From Branchiostoma lanceolatum (taxonomy: Eukaryota > Chordata > Leptocardii > Amphioxiformes > Branchiostomatidae), in NCBI RefSeq assembly GCF_035083965.1, contig NC_089727.1, positions 8,499,501 to 8,563,500 on the forward strand: a stretch of 64,000 nt of DNA. Direction: 5' to 3'. Position 1 is the first letter of the stretch. The number at the start of each line of letters is the position of its first letter. Shown piece after piece: positions 1 through 10,892 of this stretch. A program made the translations under genes and the position numbers. The notes beneath the pieces are model-generated. The model ran no database searches, was not told the DNA's origin, and saw only the letters and a list, made by a program, of their open reading frames with translations.

Positions 1-529
1 TATTATTACCTATACGTATCTTTAAAGTCTGTGATATTTTCAGCACACTACCCGTCTCACCTCGAAATGATAGTACTGTAGATAAAACGATTTCATATTA
101 CATATACGTGTCTTAAAGTTTGTGGTAAGAACGTGACTGAACGGTTGGAATTATAGACAAAAAGCCATTCCTATATAATATGTGGCTTTTTGCCTATAAC
201 ATTACACAGTTGTAGTACTTCAGTAGGTAGATATAATCAATTACTTAAAGATTCATTATATTCTCATGTTTAAGTCTCATTTACGAATGTCAATTTCTGA
301 TTATGTGCAGTGCAGACACTTTTCTAGCCTGGGCCCCACACGATAGATATTTTAGAGTTTGGGGCTCTGGCATCCAGGCTAACACTTTTCAGTTAATAGT
401 GACACAAATACTGTTTCACTCCAGATGAGTGTGTATATACAAATGTAACACTTGTACCACTCCCATAGGAGGGAGTTTGGCAATGAATATAATGGTAACG
501 AACGAAGGAAATATTTAGAAAGTACACAC
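1..529. other. window edge, no exon found
   Basis: AT-rich sequence with no exon I can support. The third coding exon expected for the FGF gene on the minus strand (carrying the C-terminal part of the trefoil) was looked for here and not found, so it should lie beyond base 1. The only structured item is a short inverted-repeat element at 325-381. Confidence 0.5.
325..381. repeat. short MITE-like element, TAGCCTGG ends
   Basis: The segment starts with TAGCCTGG and ends with CCAGGCTA, an inverted pair. The same ends bound segments at 12380-12611 and 14626-14721, so this is a dispersed family of small non-autonomous elements. Copy sizes differ (57, 232 and 96 bp), as expected for internally deleted MITEs. 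I could not assign a superfamily. Confidence 0.5.
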
Positions 530-2624
530 CGATGAGTACAGGCGGCCTGACTCGTTTATAGCCAGGAATCTGTCGGCCTCCACGCCCCGTATGGTCACCA
601 CTCCCGGCTCCGGAGAGAAGATCTCCAACATAGCTGTATGGGGGAGAACTTACGTAGATAGTAAAGGGCAAGTTGCGTAAATAGCGCAGAAATGGTAAAA
701 ATACACGGACTTAAGTTGATTCCATGATTAACAACGTCTTAACAACGTCCATGAAAAACGTGATGACAAGTCGTTCACCCATTCGTAAGGTCACAAGGAA
801 GATGATACACCTTGATAGAATACTGTAAATGCAAAACCGCGAAACGTCGCTACATTGTGTGACTGTAGCACTACTATTGTTTCGAACGCGACCTAAAAAC
901 CATTGCGAAATTAAATCCCCGCGAGCATTTCTGCATTCCATTGCATGTACTTCTCTCCAGCGAGTCCAAGCAGATGTTGTTGGGGAAGATTTTGACCTTC
1001 TTATCAAATGCCCCGTTTTTAATAAAATGGGTCATATGAGAAGAAGGTCACATTCTTCCCCAACAACATCTGCTTGGAGAGTATAGAAAACTATAAGCTT
1101 GTTATCAAGAATTGTTACTATGTAGTACTCACATTTCACAATAGATAAAATACCTTGAGCTACATTCGATCACGTCATCGGGAAATACTTGTTACTTGTA
1201 TTTTGGCCTTCGGACACGTGTAGGGACAAGGACTTTTCTTCAATACTGGCAATCTCTCTCTATATATATATAACCATATTCTAGGCACCATTGGCATCGT
1301 TGGACTGAAGCACGTCGTGACTTTTTCATGCATTAGCAAACTTGTAGAATGGTACCGCCTTTCGTTTAACTGTTGACTGACCGCCATACACGTACGAGTC
1401 GTACAAGTGACGTTTTTGTGTGCTCAGATTGTGTAGCATCATTAACTGCGTATCTAATTGGATATATAGCTTTGTTACTGAAGCTGTATATAGATTTAAT
1501 TTTCTGCTAGCTTTCATGTAAAGTATACCGTGAACACGGCTGTCAATTTGGATATTAAGAGGTACCCGTGTAGGAACTGTACTGACAAATGAGTTTGTTC
1601 GTCAGGTCAATACCTTGGCACCCACAGGCGACCGCCCCTGATCAAATATAGCAGAGGATGACCTCTGGTGTGACCGAATTGGACAGGGAAGGAATGGGAG
1701 ACTCTTCCGCGCGCATAGCACGCAAGCCTTGTTAGGGGGAGGGATGGTGTGGGGTGGGTGATTCTCCAAGCAGATGTAAGGATGCGACTGTGTTGTACGC
1801 TTGTTTTTGTGTCATTTATTAGTGCGTCTTTTTAGTAGTGCATTTAGTAGTGAACGTTGTTTTTTAGATTTCACCTTCGCCTAAAATGTCACTTCGAAAA
1901 GACGAAAAATGCCCCCAACTCGTAAAATAAAGGGACTGAGACTGTCCCTTACATCTGCTTGGAGATTAAGATGGTGGTACACACAAGGCTTATCCGACCA
2001 GTTTGTCACGTTGTAACAGCTTGGTTTCATGATTATGATGCTTCATGGTACGCATAACAACTCTCAACATGGCAGCTAATGACTGTTTTGTTAAGATAAT
2101 TATGCCCCGAACGGACCAATTTCTGGTTAGATCTCCCTATAGAGTAGACCCATACCGCAGGTATGCTAACAATTCCCGTGCAGTCACGACTGTAGATATA
2201 CGAGCTCATATCTGTTGAAGTAGAGTTGACCGATGCCAATAAAATCCATCCGTTAAATCAAAACAGTGACATATGTATGGTGGTCTTATCTTTCACTCAC
2301 TTGAGGTCAACCCATCGCTTCAGTTGAATCGATAGCATTGACACACTTTTACACGATATCTACCACTCTAGGTATATGGTTATACGTATACAGGATATAG
2401 GGACATGTATGCTACTAACCGTAGGGGTCGTTGTTTTCCTTGGTGCCTGTTATTCTCCCGTCTGGCATGATCTGTACGTGATAACCCTTGTTTCTGCAGT
2501 AGAGCTGTTTCATGTCCTTGTATTTCCCGAAGCCGAGGTTGGACTCTGGATCTTTCCCGAGCAACACATCGTACACGTTCCCCATCTCGTCCACTATGGT
2601 GGCGGGTACTTCGAGCTCGCTCAT
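530..2624 (-). CDS. FGF1/2-like fibroblast growth factor (partial, 5' two coding exons)
   Basis: Two coding exons on the minus strand. Exon 1 is 2624-2420 (205 nt, M1-Y68 plus one base, donor G|GTTAGT). Exon 2 is 633-530 (104 nt, residues 69-103, donor TCG|GTGTGT). The intron is phase 1. Exon 1 carries LYCRNKGYHVQIMPDGRITG at residues 41-60, the FGF beta1-beta3 signature (compare LYCxNGGxxLxILPDGxVxG). Exon 2 carries VTIRGVEADRFLAINESGRL, equivalent to the VyIKstetgqyLAMdtdGlL block. The middle exon of vertebrate FGF1/2 genes is, from memory, also 104 nt. The N-terminus has no hydrophobic signal peptide, as in FGF1 and FGF2. FGFs act as secreted ligands of FGF-receptor tyrosine kinases with heparan sulfate. 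The heparin-binding C-terminal third is off the window. The FGF assignment is firm; the subfamily is less so. Confidence 0.88.
823..940. mobile_element. degraded MITE (CTGTAAATGC family)
   Basis: It begins TA-CTGTAAATGC and shares internal words (ACCGCGAA, CATTGTGTGACTGTAGC, GCGAAATT) with the intact copy at 3740-3910. The right end is worn to GCATTTCTGCATT. The family resembles Tc1/mariner-type MITEs because the intact copy is flanked by TA on both sides. Confidence 0.6.
965..1080. mobile_element. small MITE, CCAAGCAGATGTTGTTGGGG ends
   Basis: The left end (965-989) and right end (1056-1080) are inverted copies over about 24 bases, including CCAAGCAGATGTTGTTGGGG, and the pairing continues inward with GACCTTCTT/AAGAAGGTC. 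The outermost CTCCAAGCAGATGT is shared with the elements at 1763-1965 and 14431-14605. The whole would fold as a hairpin. Confidence 0.65.
1763..1965. mobile_element. MITE with perfect 19-bp TIRs (CTCCAAGCAGATGT family)
   Basis: TCTCCAAGCAGATGTAAGG at 1763-1781 is perfectly inverted at 1947-1965. The element is 203 bp with an AT-rich, non-coding centre. Perfect ends suggest a young insertion. Confidence 0.75.
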
Positions 2625-3739
2625 CGTGACACCGGTCGGGGGAATGTTGACGTTCGGTTCGGTTGAAGACTTGCGTTGATTGACGCTGCGTTTCAGTTAC
2701 GTACGAATGGTACTATGTACAACGGCTAAGTTCCAACACTAGTACGTATCCACCAGTGCTCTCAAAAATCCTTCAACGACAGAGTTTACGAACGGTTCCT
2801 CCTTCGCGTACTTGTACACCCTCTGCGGCCTGTTTCAAGGCTCAAGCAGGTTGACTTCTTATCTTATATCCCGGTCGCCGCTGCTACTCGGTATAATAAT
2901 CCGGATGCGCATCACATGCACCAGCTGCCCACTAAGTACATTGTGTACGAATATAGAACATGCACTTCCACCACAGACAGGTCACATAAGGCAACTCCGC
3001 GAACACAGGGGATAATCGGAAACCGCGGGTGATTAAATCCCTGGATGGTTTTGTTGTGAGTCCCGACACACCGTTTAGCAGTCCGCCCACTGCGGTTTCC
3101 GAGTTGTCGCTGTATGGAAGGCCGAGGCAAGTAAGGTCTATGGATAACATCCTCTGCAGACTCAAAATCTAATGCGAGAGCGCGAAATGAAAACCAAAAC
3201 AAGAAGGCCAAAAAACAAGATGCCTAAGATGCATGAAGTCAAAATAGAGACCATAAACTTGTAACATGAATTCCATTATTTCTGTATTCAAGAGGTGCAG
3301 AAAGTGACAATCTTTTGGTAGCTATAGTCTTGTATGGTCTTGTATGGCTACAACTACACTCAAAGCTGCAACCTACAGCTGGTGCCACTTCTACAACTAC
3401 AGGCAAGGCTACCACACAAGAGTCTCTTCTACAACTACTCAGTTAACTGAAGGGACTACCCTTAACATCCGATTTAAGATAAACTGCAGTCAATGCTACC
3501 ACACTAGTATAACATGTACTACTACACTGAAAGCATCGCGGTCGGGTAGGGAAAAGAAATTTCTTGTGTTTTTGTTTTTCAAAATTGGGTGAAAATTAAT
3601 GCGCGCGTTGATGCTATCCACAACATTGACTTGCTGTTGCCTACATTCTAACAGAGGGGAGAGTCTGTAAAGGCGACCGGGTGCGCTCTTCCGTTAGACT
3701 TGTCGGTCGTACATGTTGGAACGCCAGCTACTTACAGTA

Positions 3740-3910
3740 CTGTAAATGCAGAGATGTTCGCGGTGGTTTTATGTTCGCGGATTTCGCGGTGAACTCTTAA
3801 CCGCGCAAAGCTGTTCCATTGTGTGACTGTAGCGGTAGTATACCACCGCGAACGCTGCATTTTCTCGCTACCGCGAAATTGAATCCCTTTGAACATCTCT
3901 GCATTTACAG
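3740..3910. mobile_element. MITE, TA target site, 20-bp TIRs
   Basis: CTGTAAATGCAGAGATGTTC starts at 3740 and its exact inverse ends at 3910. TA flanks both sides (3738-3739 and 3911-3912), which is the target duplication expected of Tc1/mariner-type transposition. The 171-bp inside is non-coding, with GTTCGCGGTGGTTTTATG at the left. The same terminal sequence is the building block of the satellite at 19690-20545. Confidence 0.75.
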
Positions 3911-4029
3911 TATTATACAGAATCTTGATTGCGCAAGTCCTGGAATGCACTAGCTTGGCCATGGAAAGCTTTCAATTTGTCTGAAGAGTCAAGAACGTAG
4001 ATCTGATATGTCATGCTCAATACATTACG

Positions 4030-4258
4030 GGTACCTCTATTAGGTACCTAGTACGTATATAGTTTTATTATAACGTATTATTAAATGGATAAAGTCTCTT
4101 AAGAGTCAGACGTATTTACTAGACTGTGTGTCCACAACATAGGTAGGGTACCTCTATTACATACATAGTGCGTATATAGTTTCATTATAACGTATATGTT
4201 ACATACGAAACAATTCAAAGAAACTGGATAAAGTCTCTTAAAAGTCAGACATATTCAG
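4030..4258. repeat. imperfect tandem duplication, ~117-bp offset
   Basis: GTACCTCTATTA...ACGTATATAGTTTTATTATAACGTAT at 4031 onward recurs with changes from 4148 onward. Both copies run into GGATAAAGTCTCTTA-A-AGTCAGAC, which is shared with the dispersed repeats at 23463-23545, 33734-33812 and 61515-61600. Copy two continues into a degraded hammerhead-like segment (4242-4293, minus strand). Confidence 0.5.
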
Positions 4259-5623
4259 TAGAAATTATATCCACTATCTTTCATCAATGACTGAGAATAA
4301 GTCTGGAGAATTTATACAGTTGTTCGAATAGTCAAATCTTTTCGTATAATGTCCTACTTTACCTGGATGTATAACTTCCATCGACAACTGAGTACTTAAT
4401 ACTGACACACTTAACATAATATTTGTTTGTATGTAAGGCCGGTACATTTAAGCTTACATTTAAGCTTCAGCTTACTTTCTAGATGACGAGCTGTGTTTGG
4501 GCCCATCCTTTCTACGGATAGATTTACAAGCAGCCTGGGATAATACCTTGGCTCACGTCATATAATTACTTAATTGACGCAGGAGACCAGTTAACCAAAT
4601 GACGTCATATCAATGAATGGTTTCTTTTGATAGTAGATTATAGTAGGTACAATGACCATTGATAACAGAGCATATGGATATAATTTTCATATTTCACGAC
4701 ACAGATCATGTCTTAAAGTTCAAAAGCTTTGCTATATTTTCTCACCGTTATTCTAAATCCTTTAGTCCTCCGGATATTATTTATCGTTGTATTTATCTTC
4801 ACAACGATAATATATTCTATCCTTGAACTTCAAACGAAACTCCCCTTGTAAATATTGACACTACAAGTGCGATGTAAGCCAGGGAAGGAAGTTTTCGGTT
4901 ACAGTTCGGAAAACCCTTGGGAAGCCCCCTTGTATGTTGAGACCTGTTGCACTTTTAGAACTCGCTTTGAAGTGTTAACATCCCGTTGTCAAGTTAGGCT
5001 GAATGCGCGGCATTCTTGTTGTTGAGGTCTCTTTGGTACGCTGCCAGACACCACATACCACCTTTAATTCATCACTACAAGAGTCAACATTATGACACAT
5101 ATAAAGATTCCTATTGTGTAAAGATCTTAGGACGTTATCTTCTCTTAATTTAACTTTATTGACATTGCTGAGATCATACCGGCTACATAACCTCTCCTCT
5201 TGTTTTATATAGTTGTACATTGTATATTATACTGTTCAGTCATCAAGGATATAGCACTTTGTAATTCGCCTAGTTGGGTAGCCCTGGCCGTATGTATTTA
5301 TACAGCAAAATTAATGATTTAGGATAAAATCTCTTTCTATGTATATGGCTAGTAGGTTTGTCACATTTTCCCTCACCATTGTTGTATCTGATAACGCTGT
5401 ATGATTTGTCGCTTGGTTTTAGTTTGTAATGGGGAAAAGTAACTGAAGGCTACATTCTTGGCTGGCTACTAGTACACATGTATATGCATGTATATAGTAT
5501 ACTAGTATGTATGCTCTGCACAGCGCAAGATATGAAATCACAAGAAAAGGGAAAATATGAGCGAAACAGGGTGTTTGCTTGAATGAAAACAAATTTCTGA
5601 AAAGCTTAAGTGTTTTTGGGTGG

Positions 5624-5629
5624 AAAAAA
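5624..5629 (-). terminator. RNA polymerase III terminator of tRNA-Ile
   Basis: A run of six A on the plus strand (TTTTTT on the minus strand) lies six bases past the tRNA 3' end, the usual Pol III stop. It supports an active gene rather than a SINE head. Confidence 0.7.
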
Positions 5630-5635
5630 TCGAAT

Positions 5636-5709
5636 TGGCCAGCACGGGGGTCGAACCCGCGACCTTCGCGTTATCAGCACGACGCTCTAACCAACTGAGC
5701 TAACCGGCC
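5636..5709 (-). tRNA. tRNA-Ile, anticodon GAT
   Basis: 74 nt, no intron, no encoded CCA. The acceptor GGCCGGT pairs with GCTGGCC (one G-T and one T-G wobble), with discriminator A at 5636. D arm is GCTC/GAGC. Anticodon stem TCGTG/CGCGA has loop CTGATAA, giving anticodon GAT at 5675-5673. T arm is GCGGG TTCGACC CCCGT. The A box and the B box (GGTTCGACC) are good. The body closely matches metazoan tRNA-Ile, which normally has AAT; here position 34 is G. It would read AUC and AUU codons directly. Confidence 0.9.
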
Positions 5710-6223
5710 ACTGGATGCCCCCGTCCGGCGTTTGTACAGTTTTGTACAATTTTGTTAAAAATTGTGTAACAGTAATCTGACTCAATATTGGGAAATCTTA
5801 ACGCTAAGTTTTCACTTGGACATGTATGTCTATACAGAAACAGATTTACTACAGAAATGATAGCCTGCGAGAAACGTAAGCCCTAAATGATTACAGTACT
5901 ACATTGCCAAGTACGCCACCTGACGAAGTGGGCATAAACTGCAGCGTCGTGTCCAACAAAAGTATGACGACGACACCTCAGGTTAATTTGAGTTATTTTC
6001 AAGCGTTAAAATACCAGTCAGAATTGTGCAAGTTGGGAGAAAAGGAATTTTTCTCGTAAATTGCCGATTTATGTAGTTTACCCGTCATTCCTCATTACAC
6101 AGAAAAGCGTGGGCGACTTCCTTCCGCGAAACTACCGTTCAGTTACTTCCGGGTTTGTTTCAGTGCATGTTCTCGGTGTGAGGGCTCGCATCGTCGTATT
6201 TTTGACAATACAGAACATTATAG
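5710..6223. other. spacer between tRNA and gene A
   Basis: About 500 bp with no feature I can support. It must hold the gene A promoter and 5' UTR; no TATA box or other core element is convincing. Confidence 0.4.
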
Positions 6224-9200
6224 ATGGCGTCTACAAGTCATCCACGTGGTTATATAGACTTCATAGCCTACATGGTGGTTTTTATGATAGCTACGGATAC
6301 CACCACAGTGTATGCAAGTAAGTGTAATGTACCGTGTACGACAACCTGTTTCAGTTATTGACTGTCCGTGTAGTTCAGACTAAAAATCAGAATAGCATGT
6401 TGAATTTAATCGCTCCCTGCGATTGCCATATCCAAATTTCTTCTAGCTTGAAATGTCTGACTTTGTACGTTCACATGGTAGTAAATTTACTGAGATCGTG
6501 TTTTGAATACTACTTTTGAGGTCTGACCATGGAATGTCCTATTCCATTACTACTATTCATTCAATAGCGGATTCGAAACTTAGAAGTCATGCATGTCTCA
6601 TGAATGTTGTTTGTCTTGTTCTAGCATGCGGAAGAGCACTTGGAATGACAAGTGGTGACATAAAAAACGATCAGGTAACTGCTTCAACAAGGTACGATGC
6701 CATTCACGAGGACCCTTGGTACGCATATTATGCGAGAATAGGCAACAAGTACGCCTGGTATCCTTCTACAGACAACGCGGATCAATGGCTCCAAGTTGAT
6801 CTTAGAAAGCAGATGGTGATCACTGGAGTAGAAACACAGGGTCACTTCTGGGGGTCTAAGTCCTATTACGTCGAGACATTCATGTTACAATACAAAGTTG
6901 AACCTAGTCTGAATTCGGGCTGGCAGGACGCTTTTGATGGAAAGGTGAGTGTCATGAATAGGCCCACCTTCACCCATTCGTTGCAGTGTGTGCGTTTCAA
7001 AAACTGATTTCACATTGCATGCCTTTATACTTGTCGGCGGAAATATGTACGGCTTCCTATATATCTTTTTGTTAAGTATCTAAGTCCTATCTAGCTTGGG
7101 TGGGGTTGCTAAAAGTGATGTCTTTTCAGACATCAATAAGACACCCTTTTCGTTTAATATCTTTAAGTATAATGGGAATATGGGAATTCCCTATTTAGAC
7201 GGGTTTAGCCAATAAAATCAAATAGACGAAGTCATAATTACAGGAATCCAAAAAAAAACACAGTCTAGATAGGGTTTAAAGTGTTTGTTCCCTCCTTTTT
7301 AATTGATGAGTGTGCTTTTCTGACGTACACATTTACAATGTAGGGATTTCAAGGCAACCGTGGTGCAAACGTTGTTAAATTCAACAACTTCACGAGGCCC
7401 ATTGTTGCATCAGCCATCAGGTTTCTCCCACAGTCGTGGCATGAAGGGATCGCCTTGAGGGTGGAAATACTTGGATGTGACTTGTCAGGTACGAGCAGTT
7501 ATATTCTATACATACCAGCAATATTCATAACTTTCTGCTCATGATAACGCTACCTTTCACTGTTGTGTTTGAGTTATTATTGGGTGAAGTCTGCCATCTC
7601 TTTTTTCCCCTTTTCCCCCTTTTTTCCATCCCAGACATAACCTGTGGAGAGCCTCCTTCAATCCCGAACGCCATAATAATTACTAATAATTCTGATAACT
7701 CCTTTGGGGAATGGAGGAAATACGAATGTGCTGCTGGCTTCACTTCGGACGTGTCAGAGTACCATTTAATCTGTGGTATTAACGGAACCTGGTACTGGAC
7801 CAATGGCGCACCAGACTGTTCGAGTAAGTCTTGTTATGAACAAAGATGAAGCATGGATCTAAATCAGCAAATATGATGCAGCTACAGAGTTATGGTCCTT
7901 AGACCAAGCAACAACGTTTCCGGTTTAATAGGGTCCCGAAATTAAAAATAAAAATTAGGTTAGGTAGGCAGGGATCTTAAATTTTTGTAGTGATCCAACA
8001 AATACAGTGCAGTTTAGCCATGTAAACCTGAAATGTAGCAGAACACTTAGATTTTGAACATCATGTTATATATGCAGATATACATTGTACAGACACAGTT
8101 ATATTGTGAACAACAGTGCAATATTTACTACACAACTACTCAAAGCGTTTGACTGTTATCAACAGAGTGTGAAATACAGGAAGTCTGTTGTGAATTTCAT
8201 CCCTCAGAGGTCAGGTCGAAAGTTGCATTTCCGTTGCCAGCGACCGACCTAAAAAAAGGCTAGGGTCGGCAGGTTTGGCTATATATGGTGGGTCGGGTAA
8301 CCGGAAACCGGATATTTGGCCTAATTCCCCTAACTAACACAACACGTTACAATTATGACTATCGTAATTTTCCTTTCCTTTAGCTTCCATACACATTAGT
8401 TATGGATGTCACCTTTGATATTGGCTCTATTCAGTTAACTATATATGCTATGTTGTATATCCAAGAAATCTCGTTACGTTATACATCCATTAGACAAATC
8501 AAACTTATATTCACAAACGTAAAAAACGGGGTCAAAGGAGGACTATGTTATCTTGAATGGTAACACATGTCTTTTTCATTCAACAAGTGGATGGATTATA
8601 TTCATTTCCAGTTCTTTCTTTTTTCGCTTAATTCTCAGAAATCCCAACTAGGACAACTAGTACAAGACCACCTGTAACTACAGTGCCTTCATCCGCTACT
8701 ACGGTGCCTTCGGTAACGAGCACAAAGAAATCGCCGAGCAACATTTCAGCAGGTATGGATGTACATGTATGATAACTGATTCTATCAAAAGGTATATCTT
8801 AGAAAAATCGGTTCCATCGGTTCTTGCCTGGTCATTTCGCTTATCCCCATCTCTCTCTGTCTTTCTTTCTCTCTCCCCTCTCTTTCTCTCTCTCTCTCTT
8901 CCCTCTCTCTCTCTCCCGCCCCCTCTCTCTCCCCACACATTTTGTTTGGTTTCTGATTTTTTTTTTCAAACCAGGTCTTTCCAGTATAATCCCCATAGCT
9001 GCAGGCGCCGGAGGGGGTCTAGTCCTTCTTGTTGTCATCGTCGTGATAGTCATTGTGTGTAGGTAAGCAATTGTATATCTAAAATACATTCTACTTTTGC
9101 TGTTTTGCCTACCTGTGAGGTAAAGGGGCGACCTCAGACTGAGGACGAAGCATGGCGCTGTTTCGTTAGCTAGTAGTGCAATGATTATGTGGCTTCGCTA

Positions 9201-10615
9201 CGGCTCGCGTTTTCAGCCAAGCACACCGTCGGGTCACCCCTACTCTTCTCGATTAGTGTGTTGGGTTCTTTTATGTGCTGAGGTTTGACGCCATAAGCTC
9301 CCTCGTACACGGGCCGCCAGCTTAACGCCCCCATACGGAAATGACGATAACTACATGCACGGTGCCTAAACATATGATTCCTTTGGCGTGGTTTGGTTAG
9401 CAGATCATGACGTCCTCAGGCAGTTAGTTTAAACTGATTTATTTTTATCACTTAGAAGGAAACGTCGAGACAGATCGGACACCGTAAAGTTGGACGACCT
9501 ACAAACCCCTCCCGCTTCAGTTCGCACAGAGGACCGTCCAGAAGATGTCACCTTTGTCCACAACGACATGTACGAGTCGGTCGACAACACAGGGTGGGTG
9601 TGCTATTACAAGAAATGTAACATCTACAACCATAATTCCACCAGGGTACATAATTCCGCCACCCTGAAAAATACGTCCAAACAGATCTCCAACCTAACGT
9701 CCCCCAGTATAATGCACTCCTGTGTATCTAAACTGTGCATACCTGGGGGATGCTGCACTAGAGATCTCTCAAATCCTGTCTTCAAAGTGGCGGATTTATG
9801 TAACCCGGCGGATTAATGTTAATGGAAGTGACATGTACTACTAGTTAGTCGCGCACGGCTTCTAATTCGCACTGTCTTCAATTTTTTGCAACAATCTTTA
9901 AGATAAAGATGTAGTTTTGGAATTCTTACAGTACACACATTTGTGTCTAAAAAAGTCTAAAAACTATTCAGAAATTGCAGATTTGACACGTACGTTTTCC
10001 TTACTGCAGGACGACAGGACATCGCTTGGGGGAGCACCCAGAGGAAGTCGGCTTTGTGCGCAACGACATGTATGAGTCGGTAAACAGGACGGGGTAGGTA
10101 CTGAAATGTAGCTAGATCTGTTACTGTAGTCACCATAGAAAGCCGCCTGTCCCACATTGCCGACCATGGCCTCCCGACCTTCTCCAGACCGTGGTTGGGA
10201 GTAAGTCCTGACCATGGTCATCTGCCTTGGGAGTCGGCCGGCGAGGTGCTCGTCTTTAAGAATAGTCTGCACCAGCCGTTTATGAAAGTCGGGAAAGTCG
10301 TATCTGCTTTCAAATGTATGCGATCATCGGAACGAATTGGAGCTATAATAGGATGAATTCCAGGCTACTCCCAACCTAGTGCCGACCTTGGTTGGGGAGC
10401 GGTCGGGAGTATTTTCTTGTCATTGTTCTAGCTTTGTGAATGGTGCATATTACAGTAGCTGAGTTATAGTCTTTTCTTTTTTACACAGGGAGGATTCATC
10501 AAACGTCACGCTCCTACCGGCCAGCGAGGGAGCTGCAGCTCTTTATTCAGTTGTTGATAAGAAGCCCTGTGGTGCTGATGATGAGGGCATGGTCGACAAC
10601 ATTATTTACGGATGA
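6224..10615 (+). CDS. gene A: discoidin-sushi transmembrane receptor, 432 aa
   Basis: Nine coding exons rebuilt from splice sites: 6224-6317, 6625-6944, 7344-7488, 7635-7823, 8639-8752, 8975-9062, 9456-9593, 10010-10093, 10489-10615. The total is 1299 nt and frame is kept throughout. Residues 1-31: signal peptide with hydrophobic core FIAYMVVFMIA. 33-187: F5/8 type C (discoidin) domain opening CGRALGMTSGDI and closing VEILGCDLS, with the usual Cys pair. 189-249: sushi/CCP domain with four Cys. 250-287: Thr/Ser/Pro stalk. About 292-315: transmembrane helix, then RKRRDR stop-transfer. 317-432: tail with NDMYESV twice (Y356, Y384), LYSVV (Y410) and terminal DNIIYG (Y431). Discoidin domains bind lipids, glycans or collagen; the ligand here is unknown. 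Probable adhesion or recognition receptor. Exons 7 and 8 look duplicated. Confidence 0.85.
8824..8935. repeat. CT-rich simple sequence in gene A intron 5
   Basis: Pyrimidine-rich run of TCTCTC/CCCTCT upstream of the transmembrane exon. Reading frames through it (LSLSLS, or the inverse RERERE) are simple-sequence artefacts, not protein. Confidence 0.85.
9165..9345 (-). repeat. SINE fragment (AAGAACCCACCACACT family)
   Basis: The reverse complement carries AAAAGAACCCAACACACTAA and GAAGAGTAGGGGTGACCCGA, shared with copies at 11205-11410, 53080-53395 and 55735-55850. The copy at 53080 has a tRNA-like head, so this is the body of a tRNA-derived SINE. It lies in gene A intron 6. Confidence 0.65.
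9637..9817. mobile_element. MITE in gene A intron 7, ~30-bp imperfect TIRs
   Basis: Left end TCCACCAGGGTACATAATTC and right end AAATTATGTAACCCGGCGGA-like sequence are inverted over about 30 bases with mismatches (GTACATAATTCCGCCAC against GTGGCGGATTTATGTAAC). It starts 44 bases past the exon 7 donor. The coding frame of exon 7 stays open through it to a stop at 9814-9816, so intron retention would give a different tail. Confidence 0.6.
10145..10430. repeat. inverted-repeat-rich element with GTCGGGAG words, gene A intron 8
   Basis: Contains several direct and inverted copies of GACCATGG, CTCCCGACC and GGTTGGGAGT. This composition is close to that of the foldback element at 59298-60169. Ends were not defined. 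Confidence 0.4.
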
Positions 10616-10886
10616 AACATGGTCAACATCTGAAACTTGACTGCATGTCTAGACGTGCTTGCGGCATTATTTAGCTTGTTTGCAATCTATCTATCTATCT
10701 ATCTCTGTGCAATACTCATATGCCAGTCTGTTTATAGTGTTGATATGGATAATGATATTATCATTATTTTGTAAAGATATTTCCGAAACAACAGCTAGTA
10801 TAAATTTTGCAATGAGGTTTTGATAAGACCATTTGATATGTCAGAGAAAAATATTTACTTTGATTTTTTGTAGTATCTCAGTAAAA

Positions 10887-10892
10887 AATAAA
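10887..10892 (+). promoter_or_regulatory. candidate polyadenylation signal, gene A
   Basis: AATAAA 272 bases after the gene A stop codon. It is the nearest canonical hexamer; cleavage here is an inference. Confidence 0.4.

Larger units (their letters stand above)
634..2419. other. FGF intron 1 with MITE insertions
   Basis: This 1.8-kb intron holds a degraded MITE (823-940), a small element with long inverted ends (965-1080) and an intact MITE with 19-bp perfect inverted ends (1763-1965). No further exon was recognised on either strand. Confidence 0.55.
2625..5635. other. FGF upstream region / intergenic
   Basis: Next to the FGF start the reading frame stays open for 24 codons upstream of the ATG, to a TAA at 2699-2697 (minus strand). 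The rest of the region contains one intact MITE (3740-3910) and an approximate ~117-bp tandem duplication (4030-4258) with degraded hammerhead-like repeat sequence. Bases 3345-3560 read as a Thr-rich run in one frame but shift frame and hit stops. No gene is supported. Confidence 0.5.

Noticed and set aside
393-671. 92-codon minus-strand frame
   Set aside because: Wrong frame of FGF exon 2; the correct frame between a proper acceptor and donor gives the FGF core.
2376-2666. 96-codon hydrophobic open frame on the plus strand
   Set aside because: Antisense shadow of FGF exon 1, which has a clear family match on the minus strand.
3345-3560. Thr-rich stretch that looks like a mucin or receptor stalk exon
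   Set aside because: The Thr-rich reading shifts frame and meets stops; no splice context or neighbouring exons.
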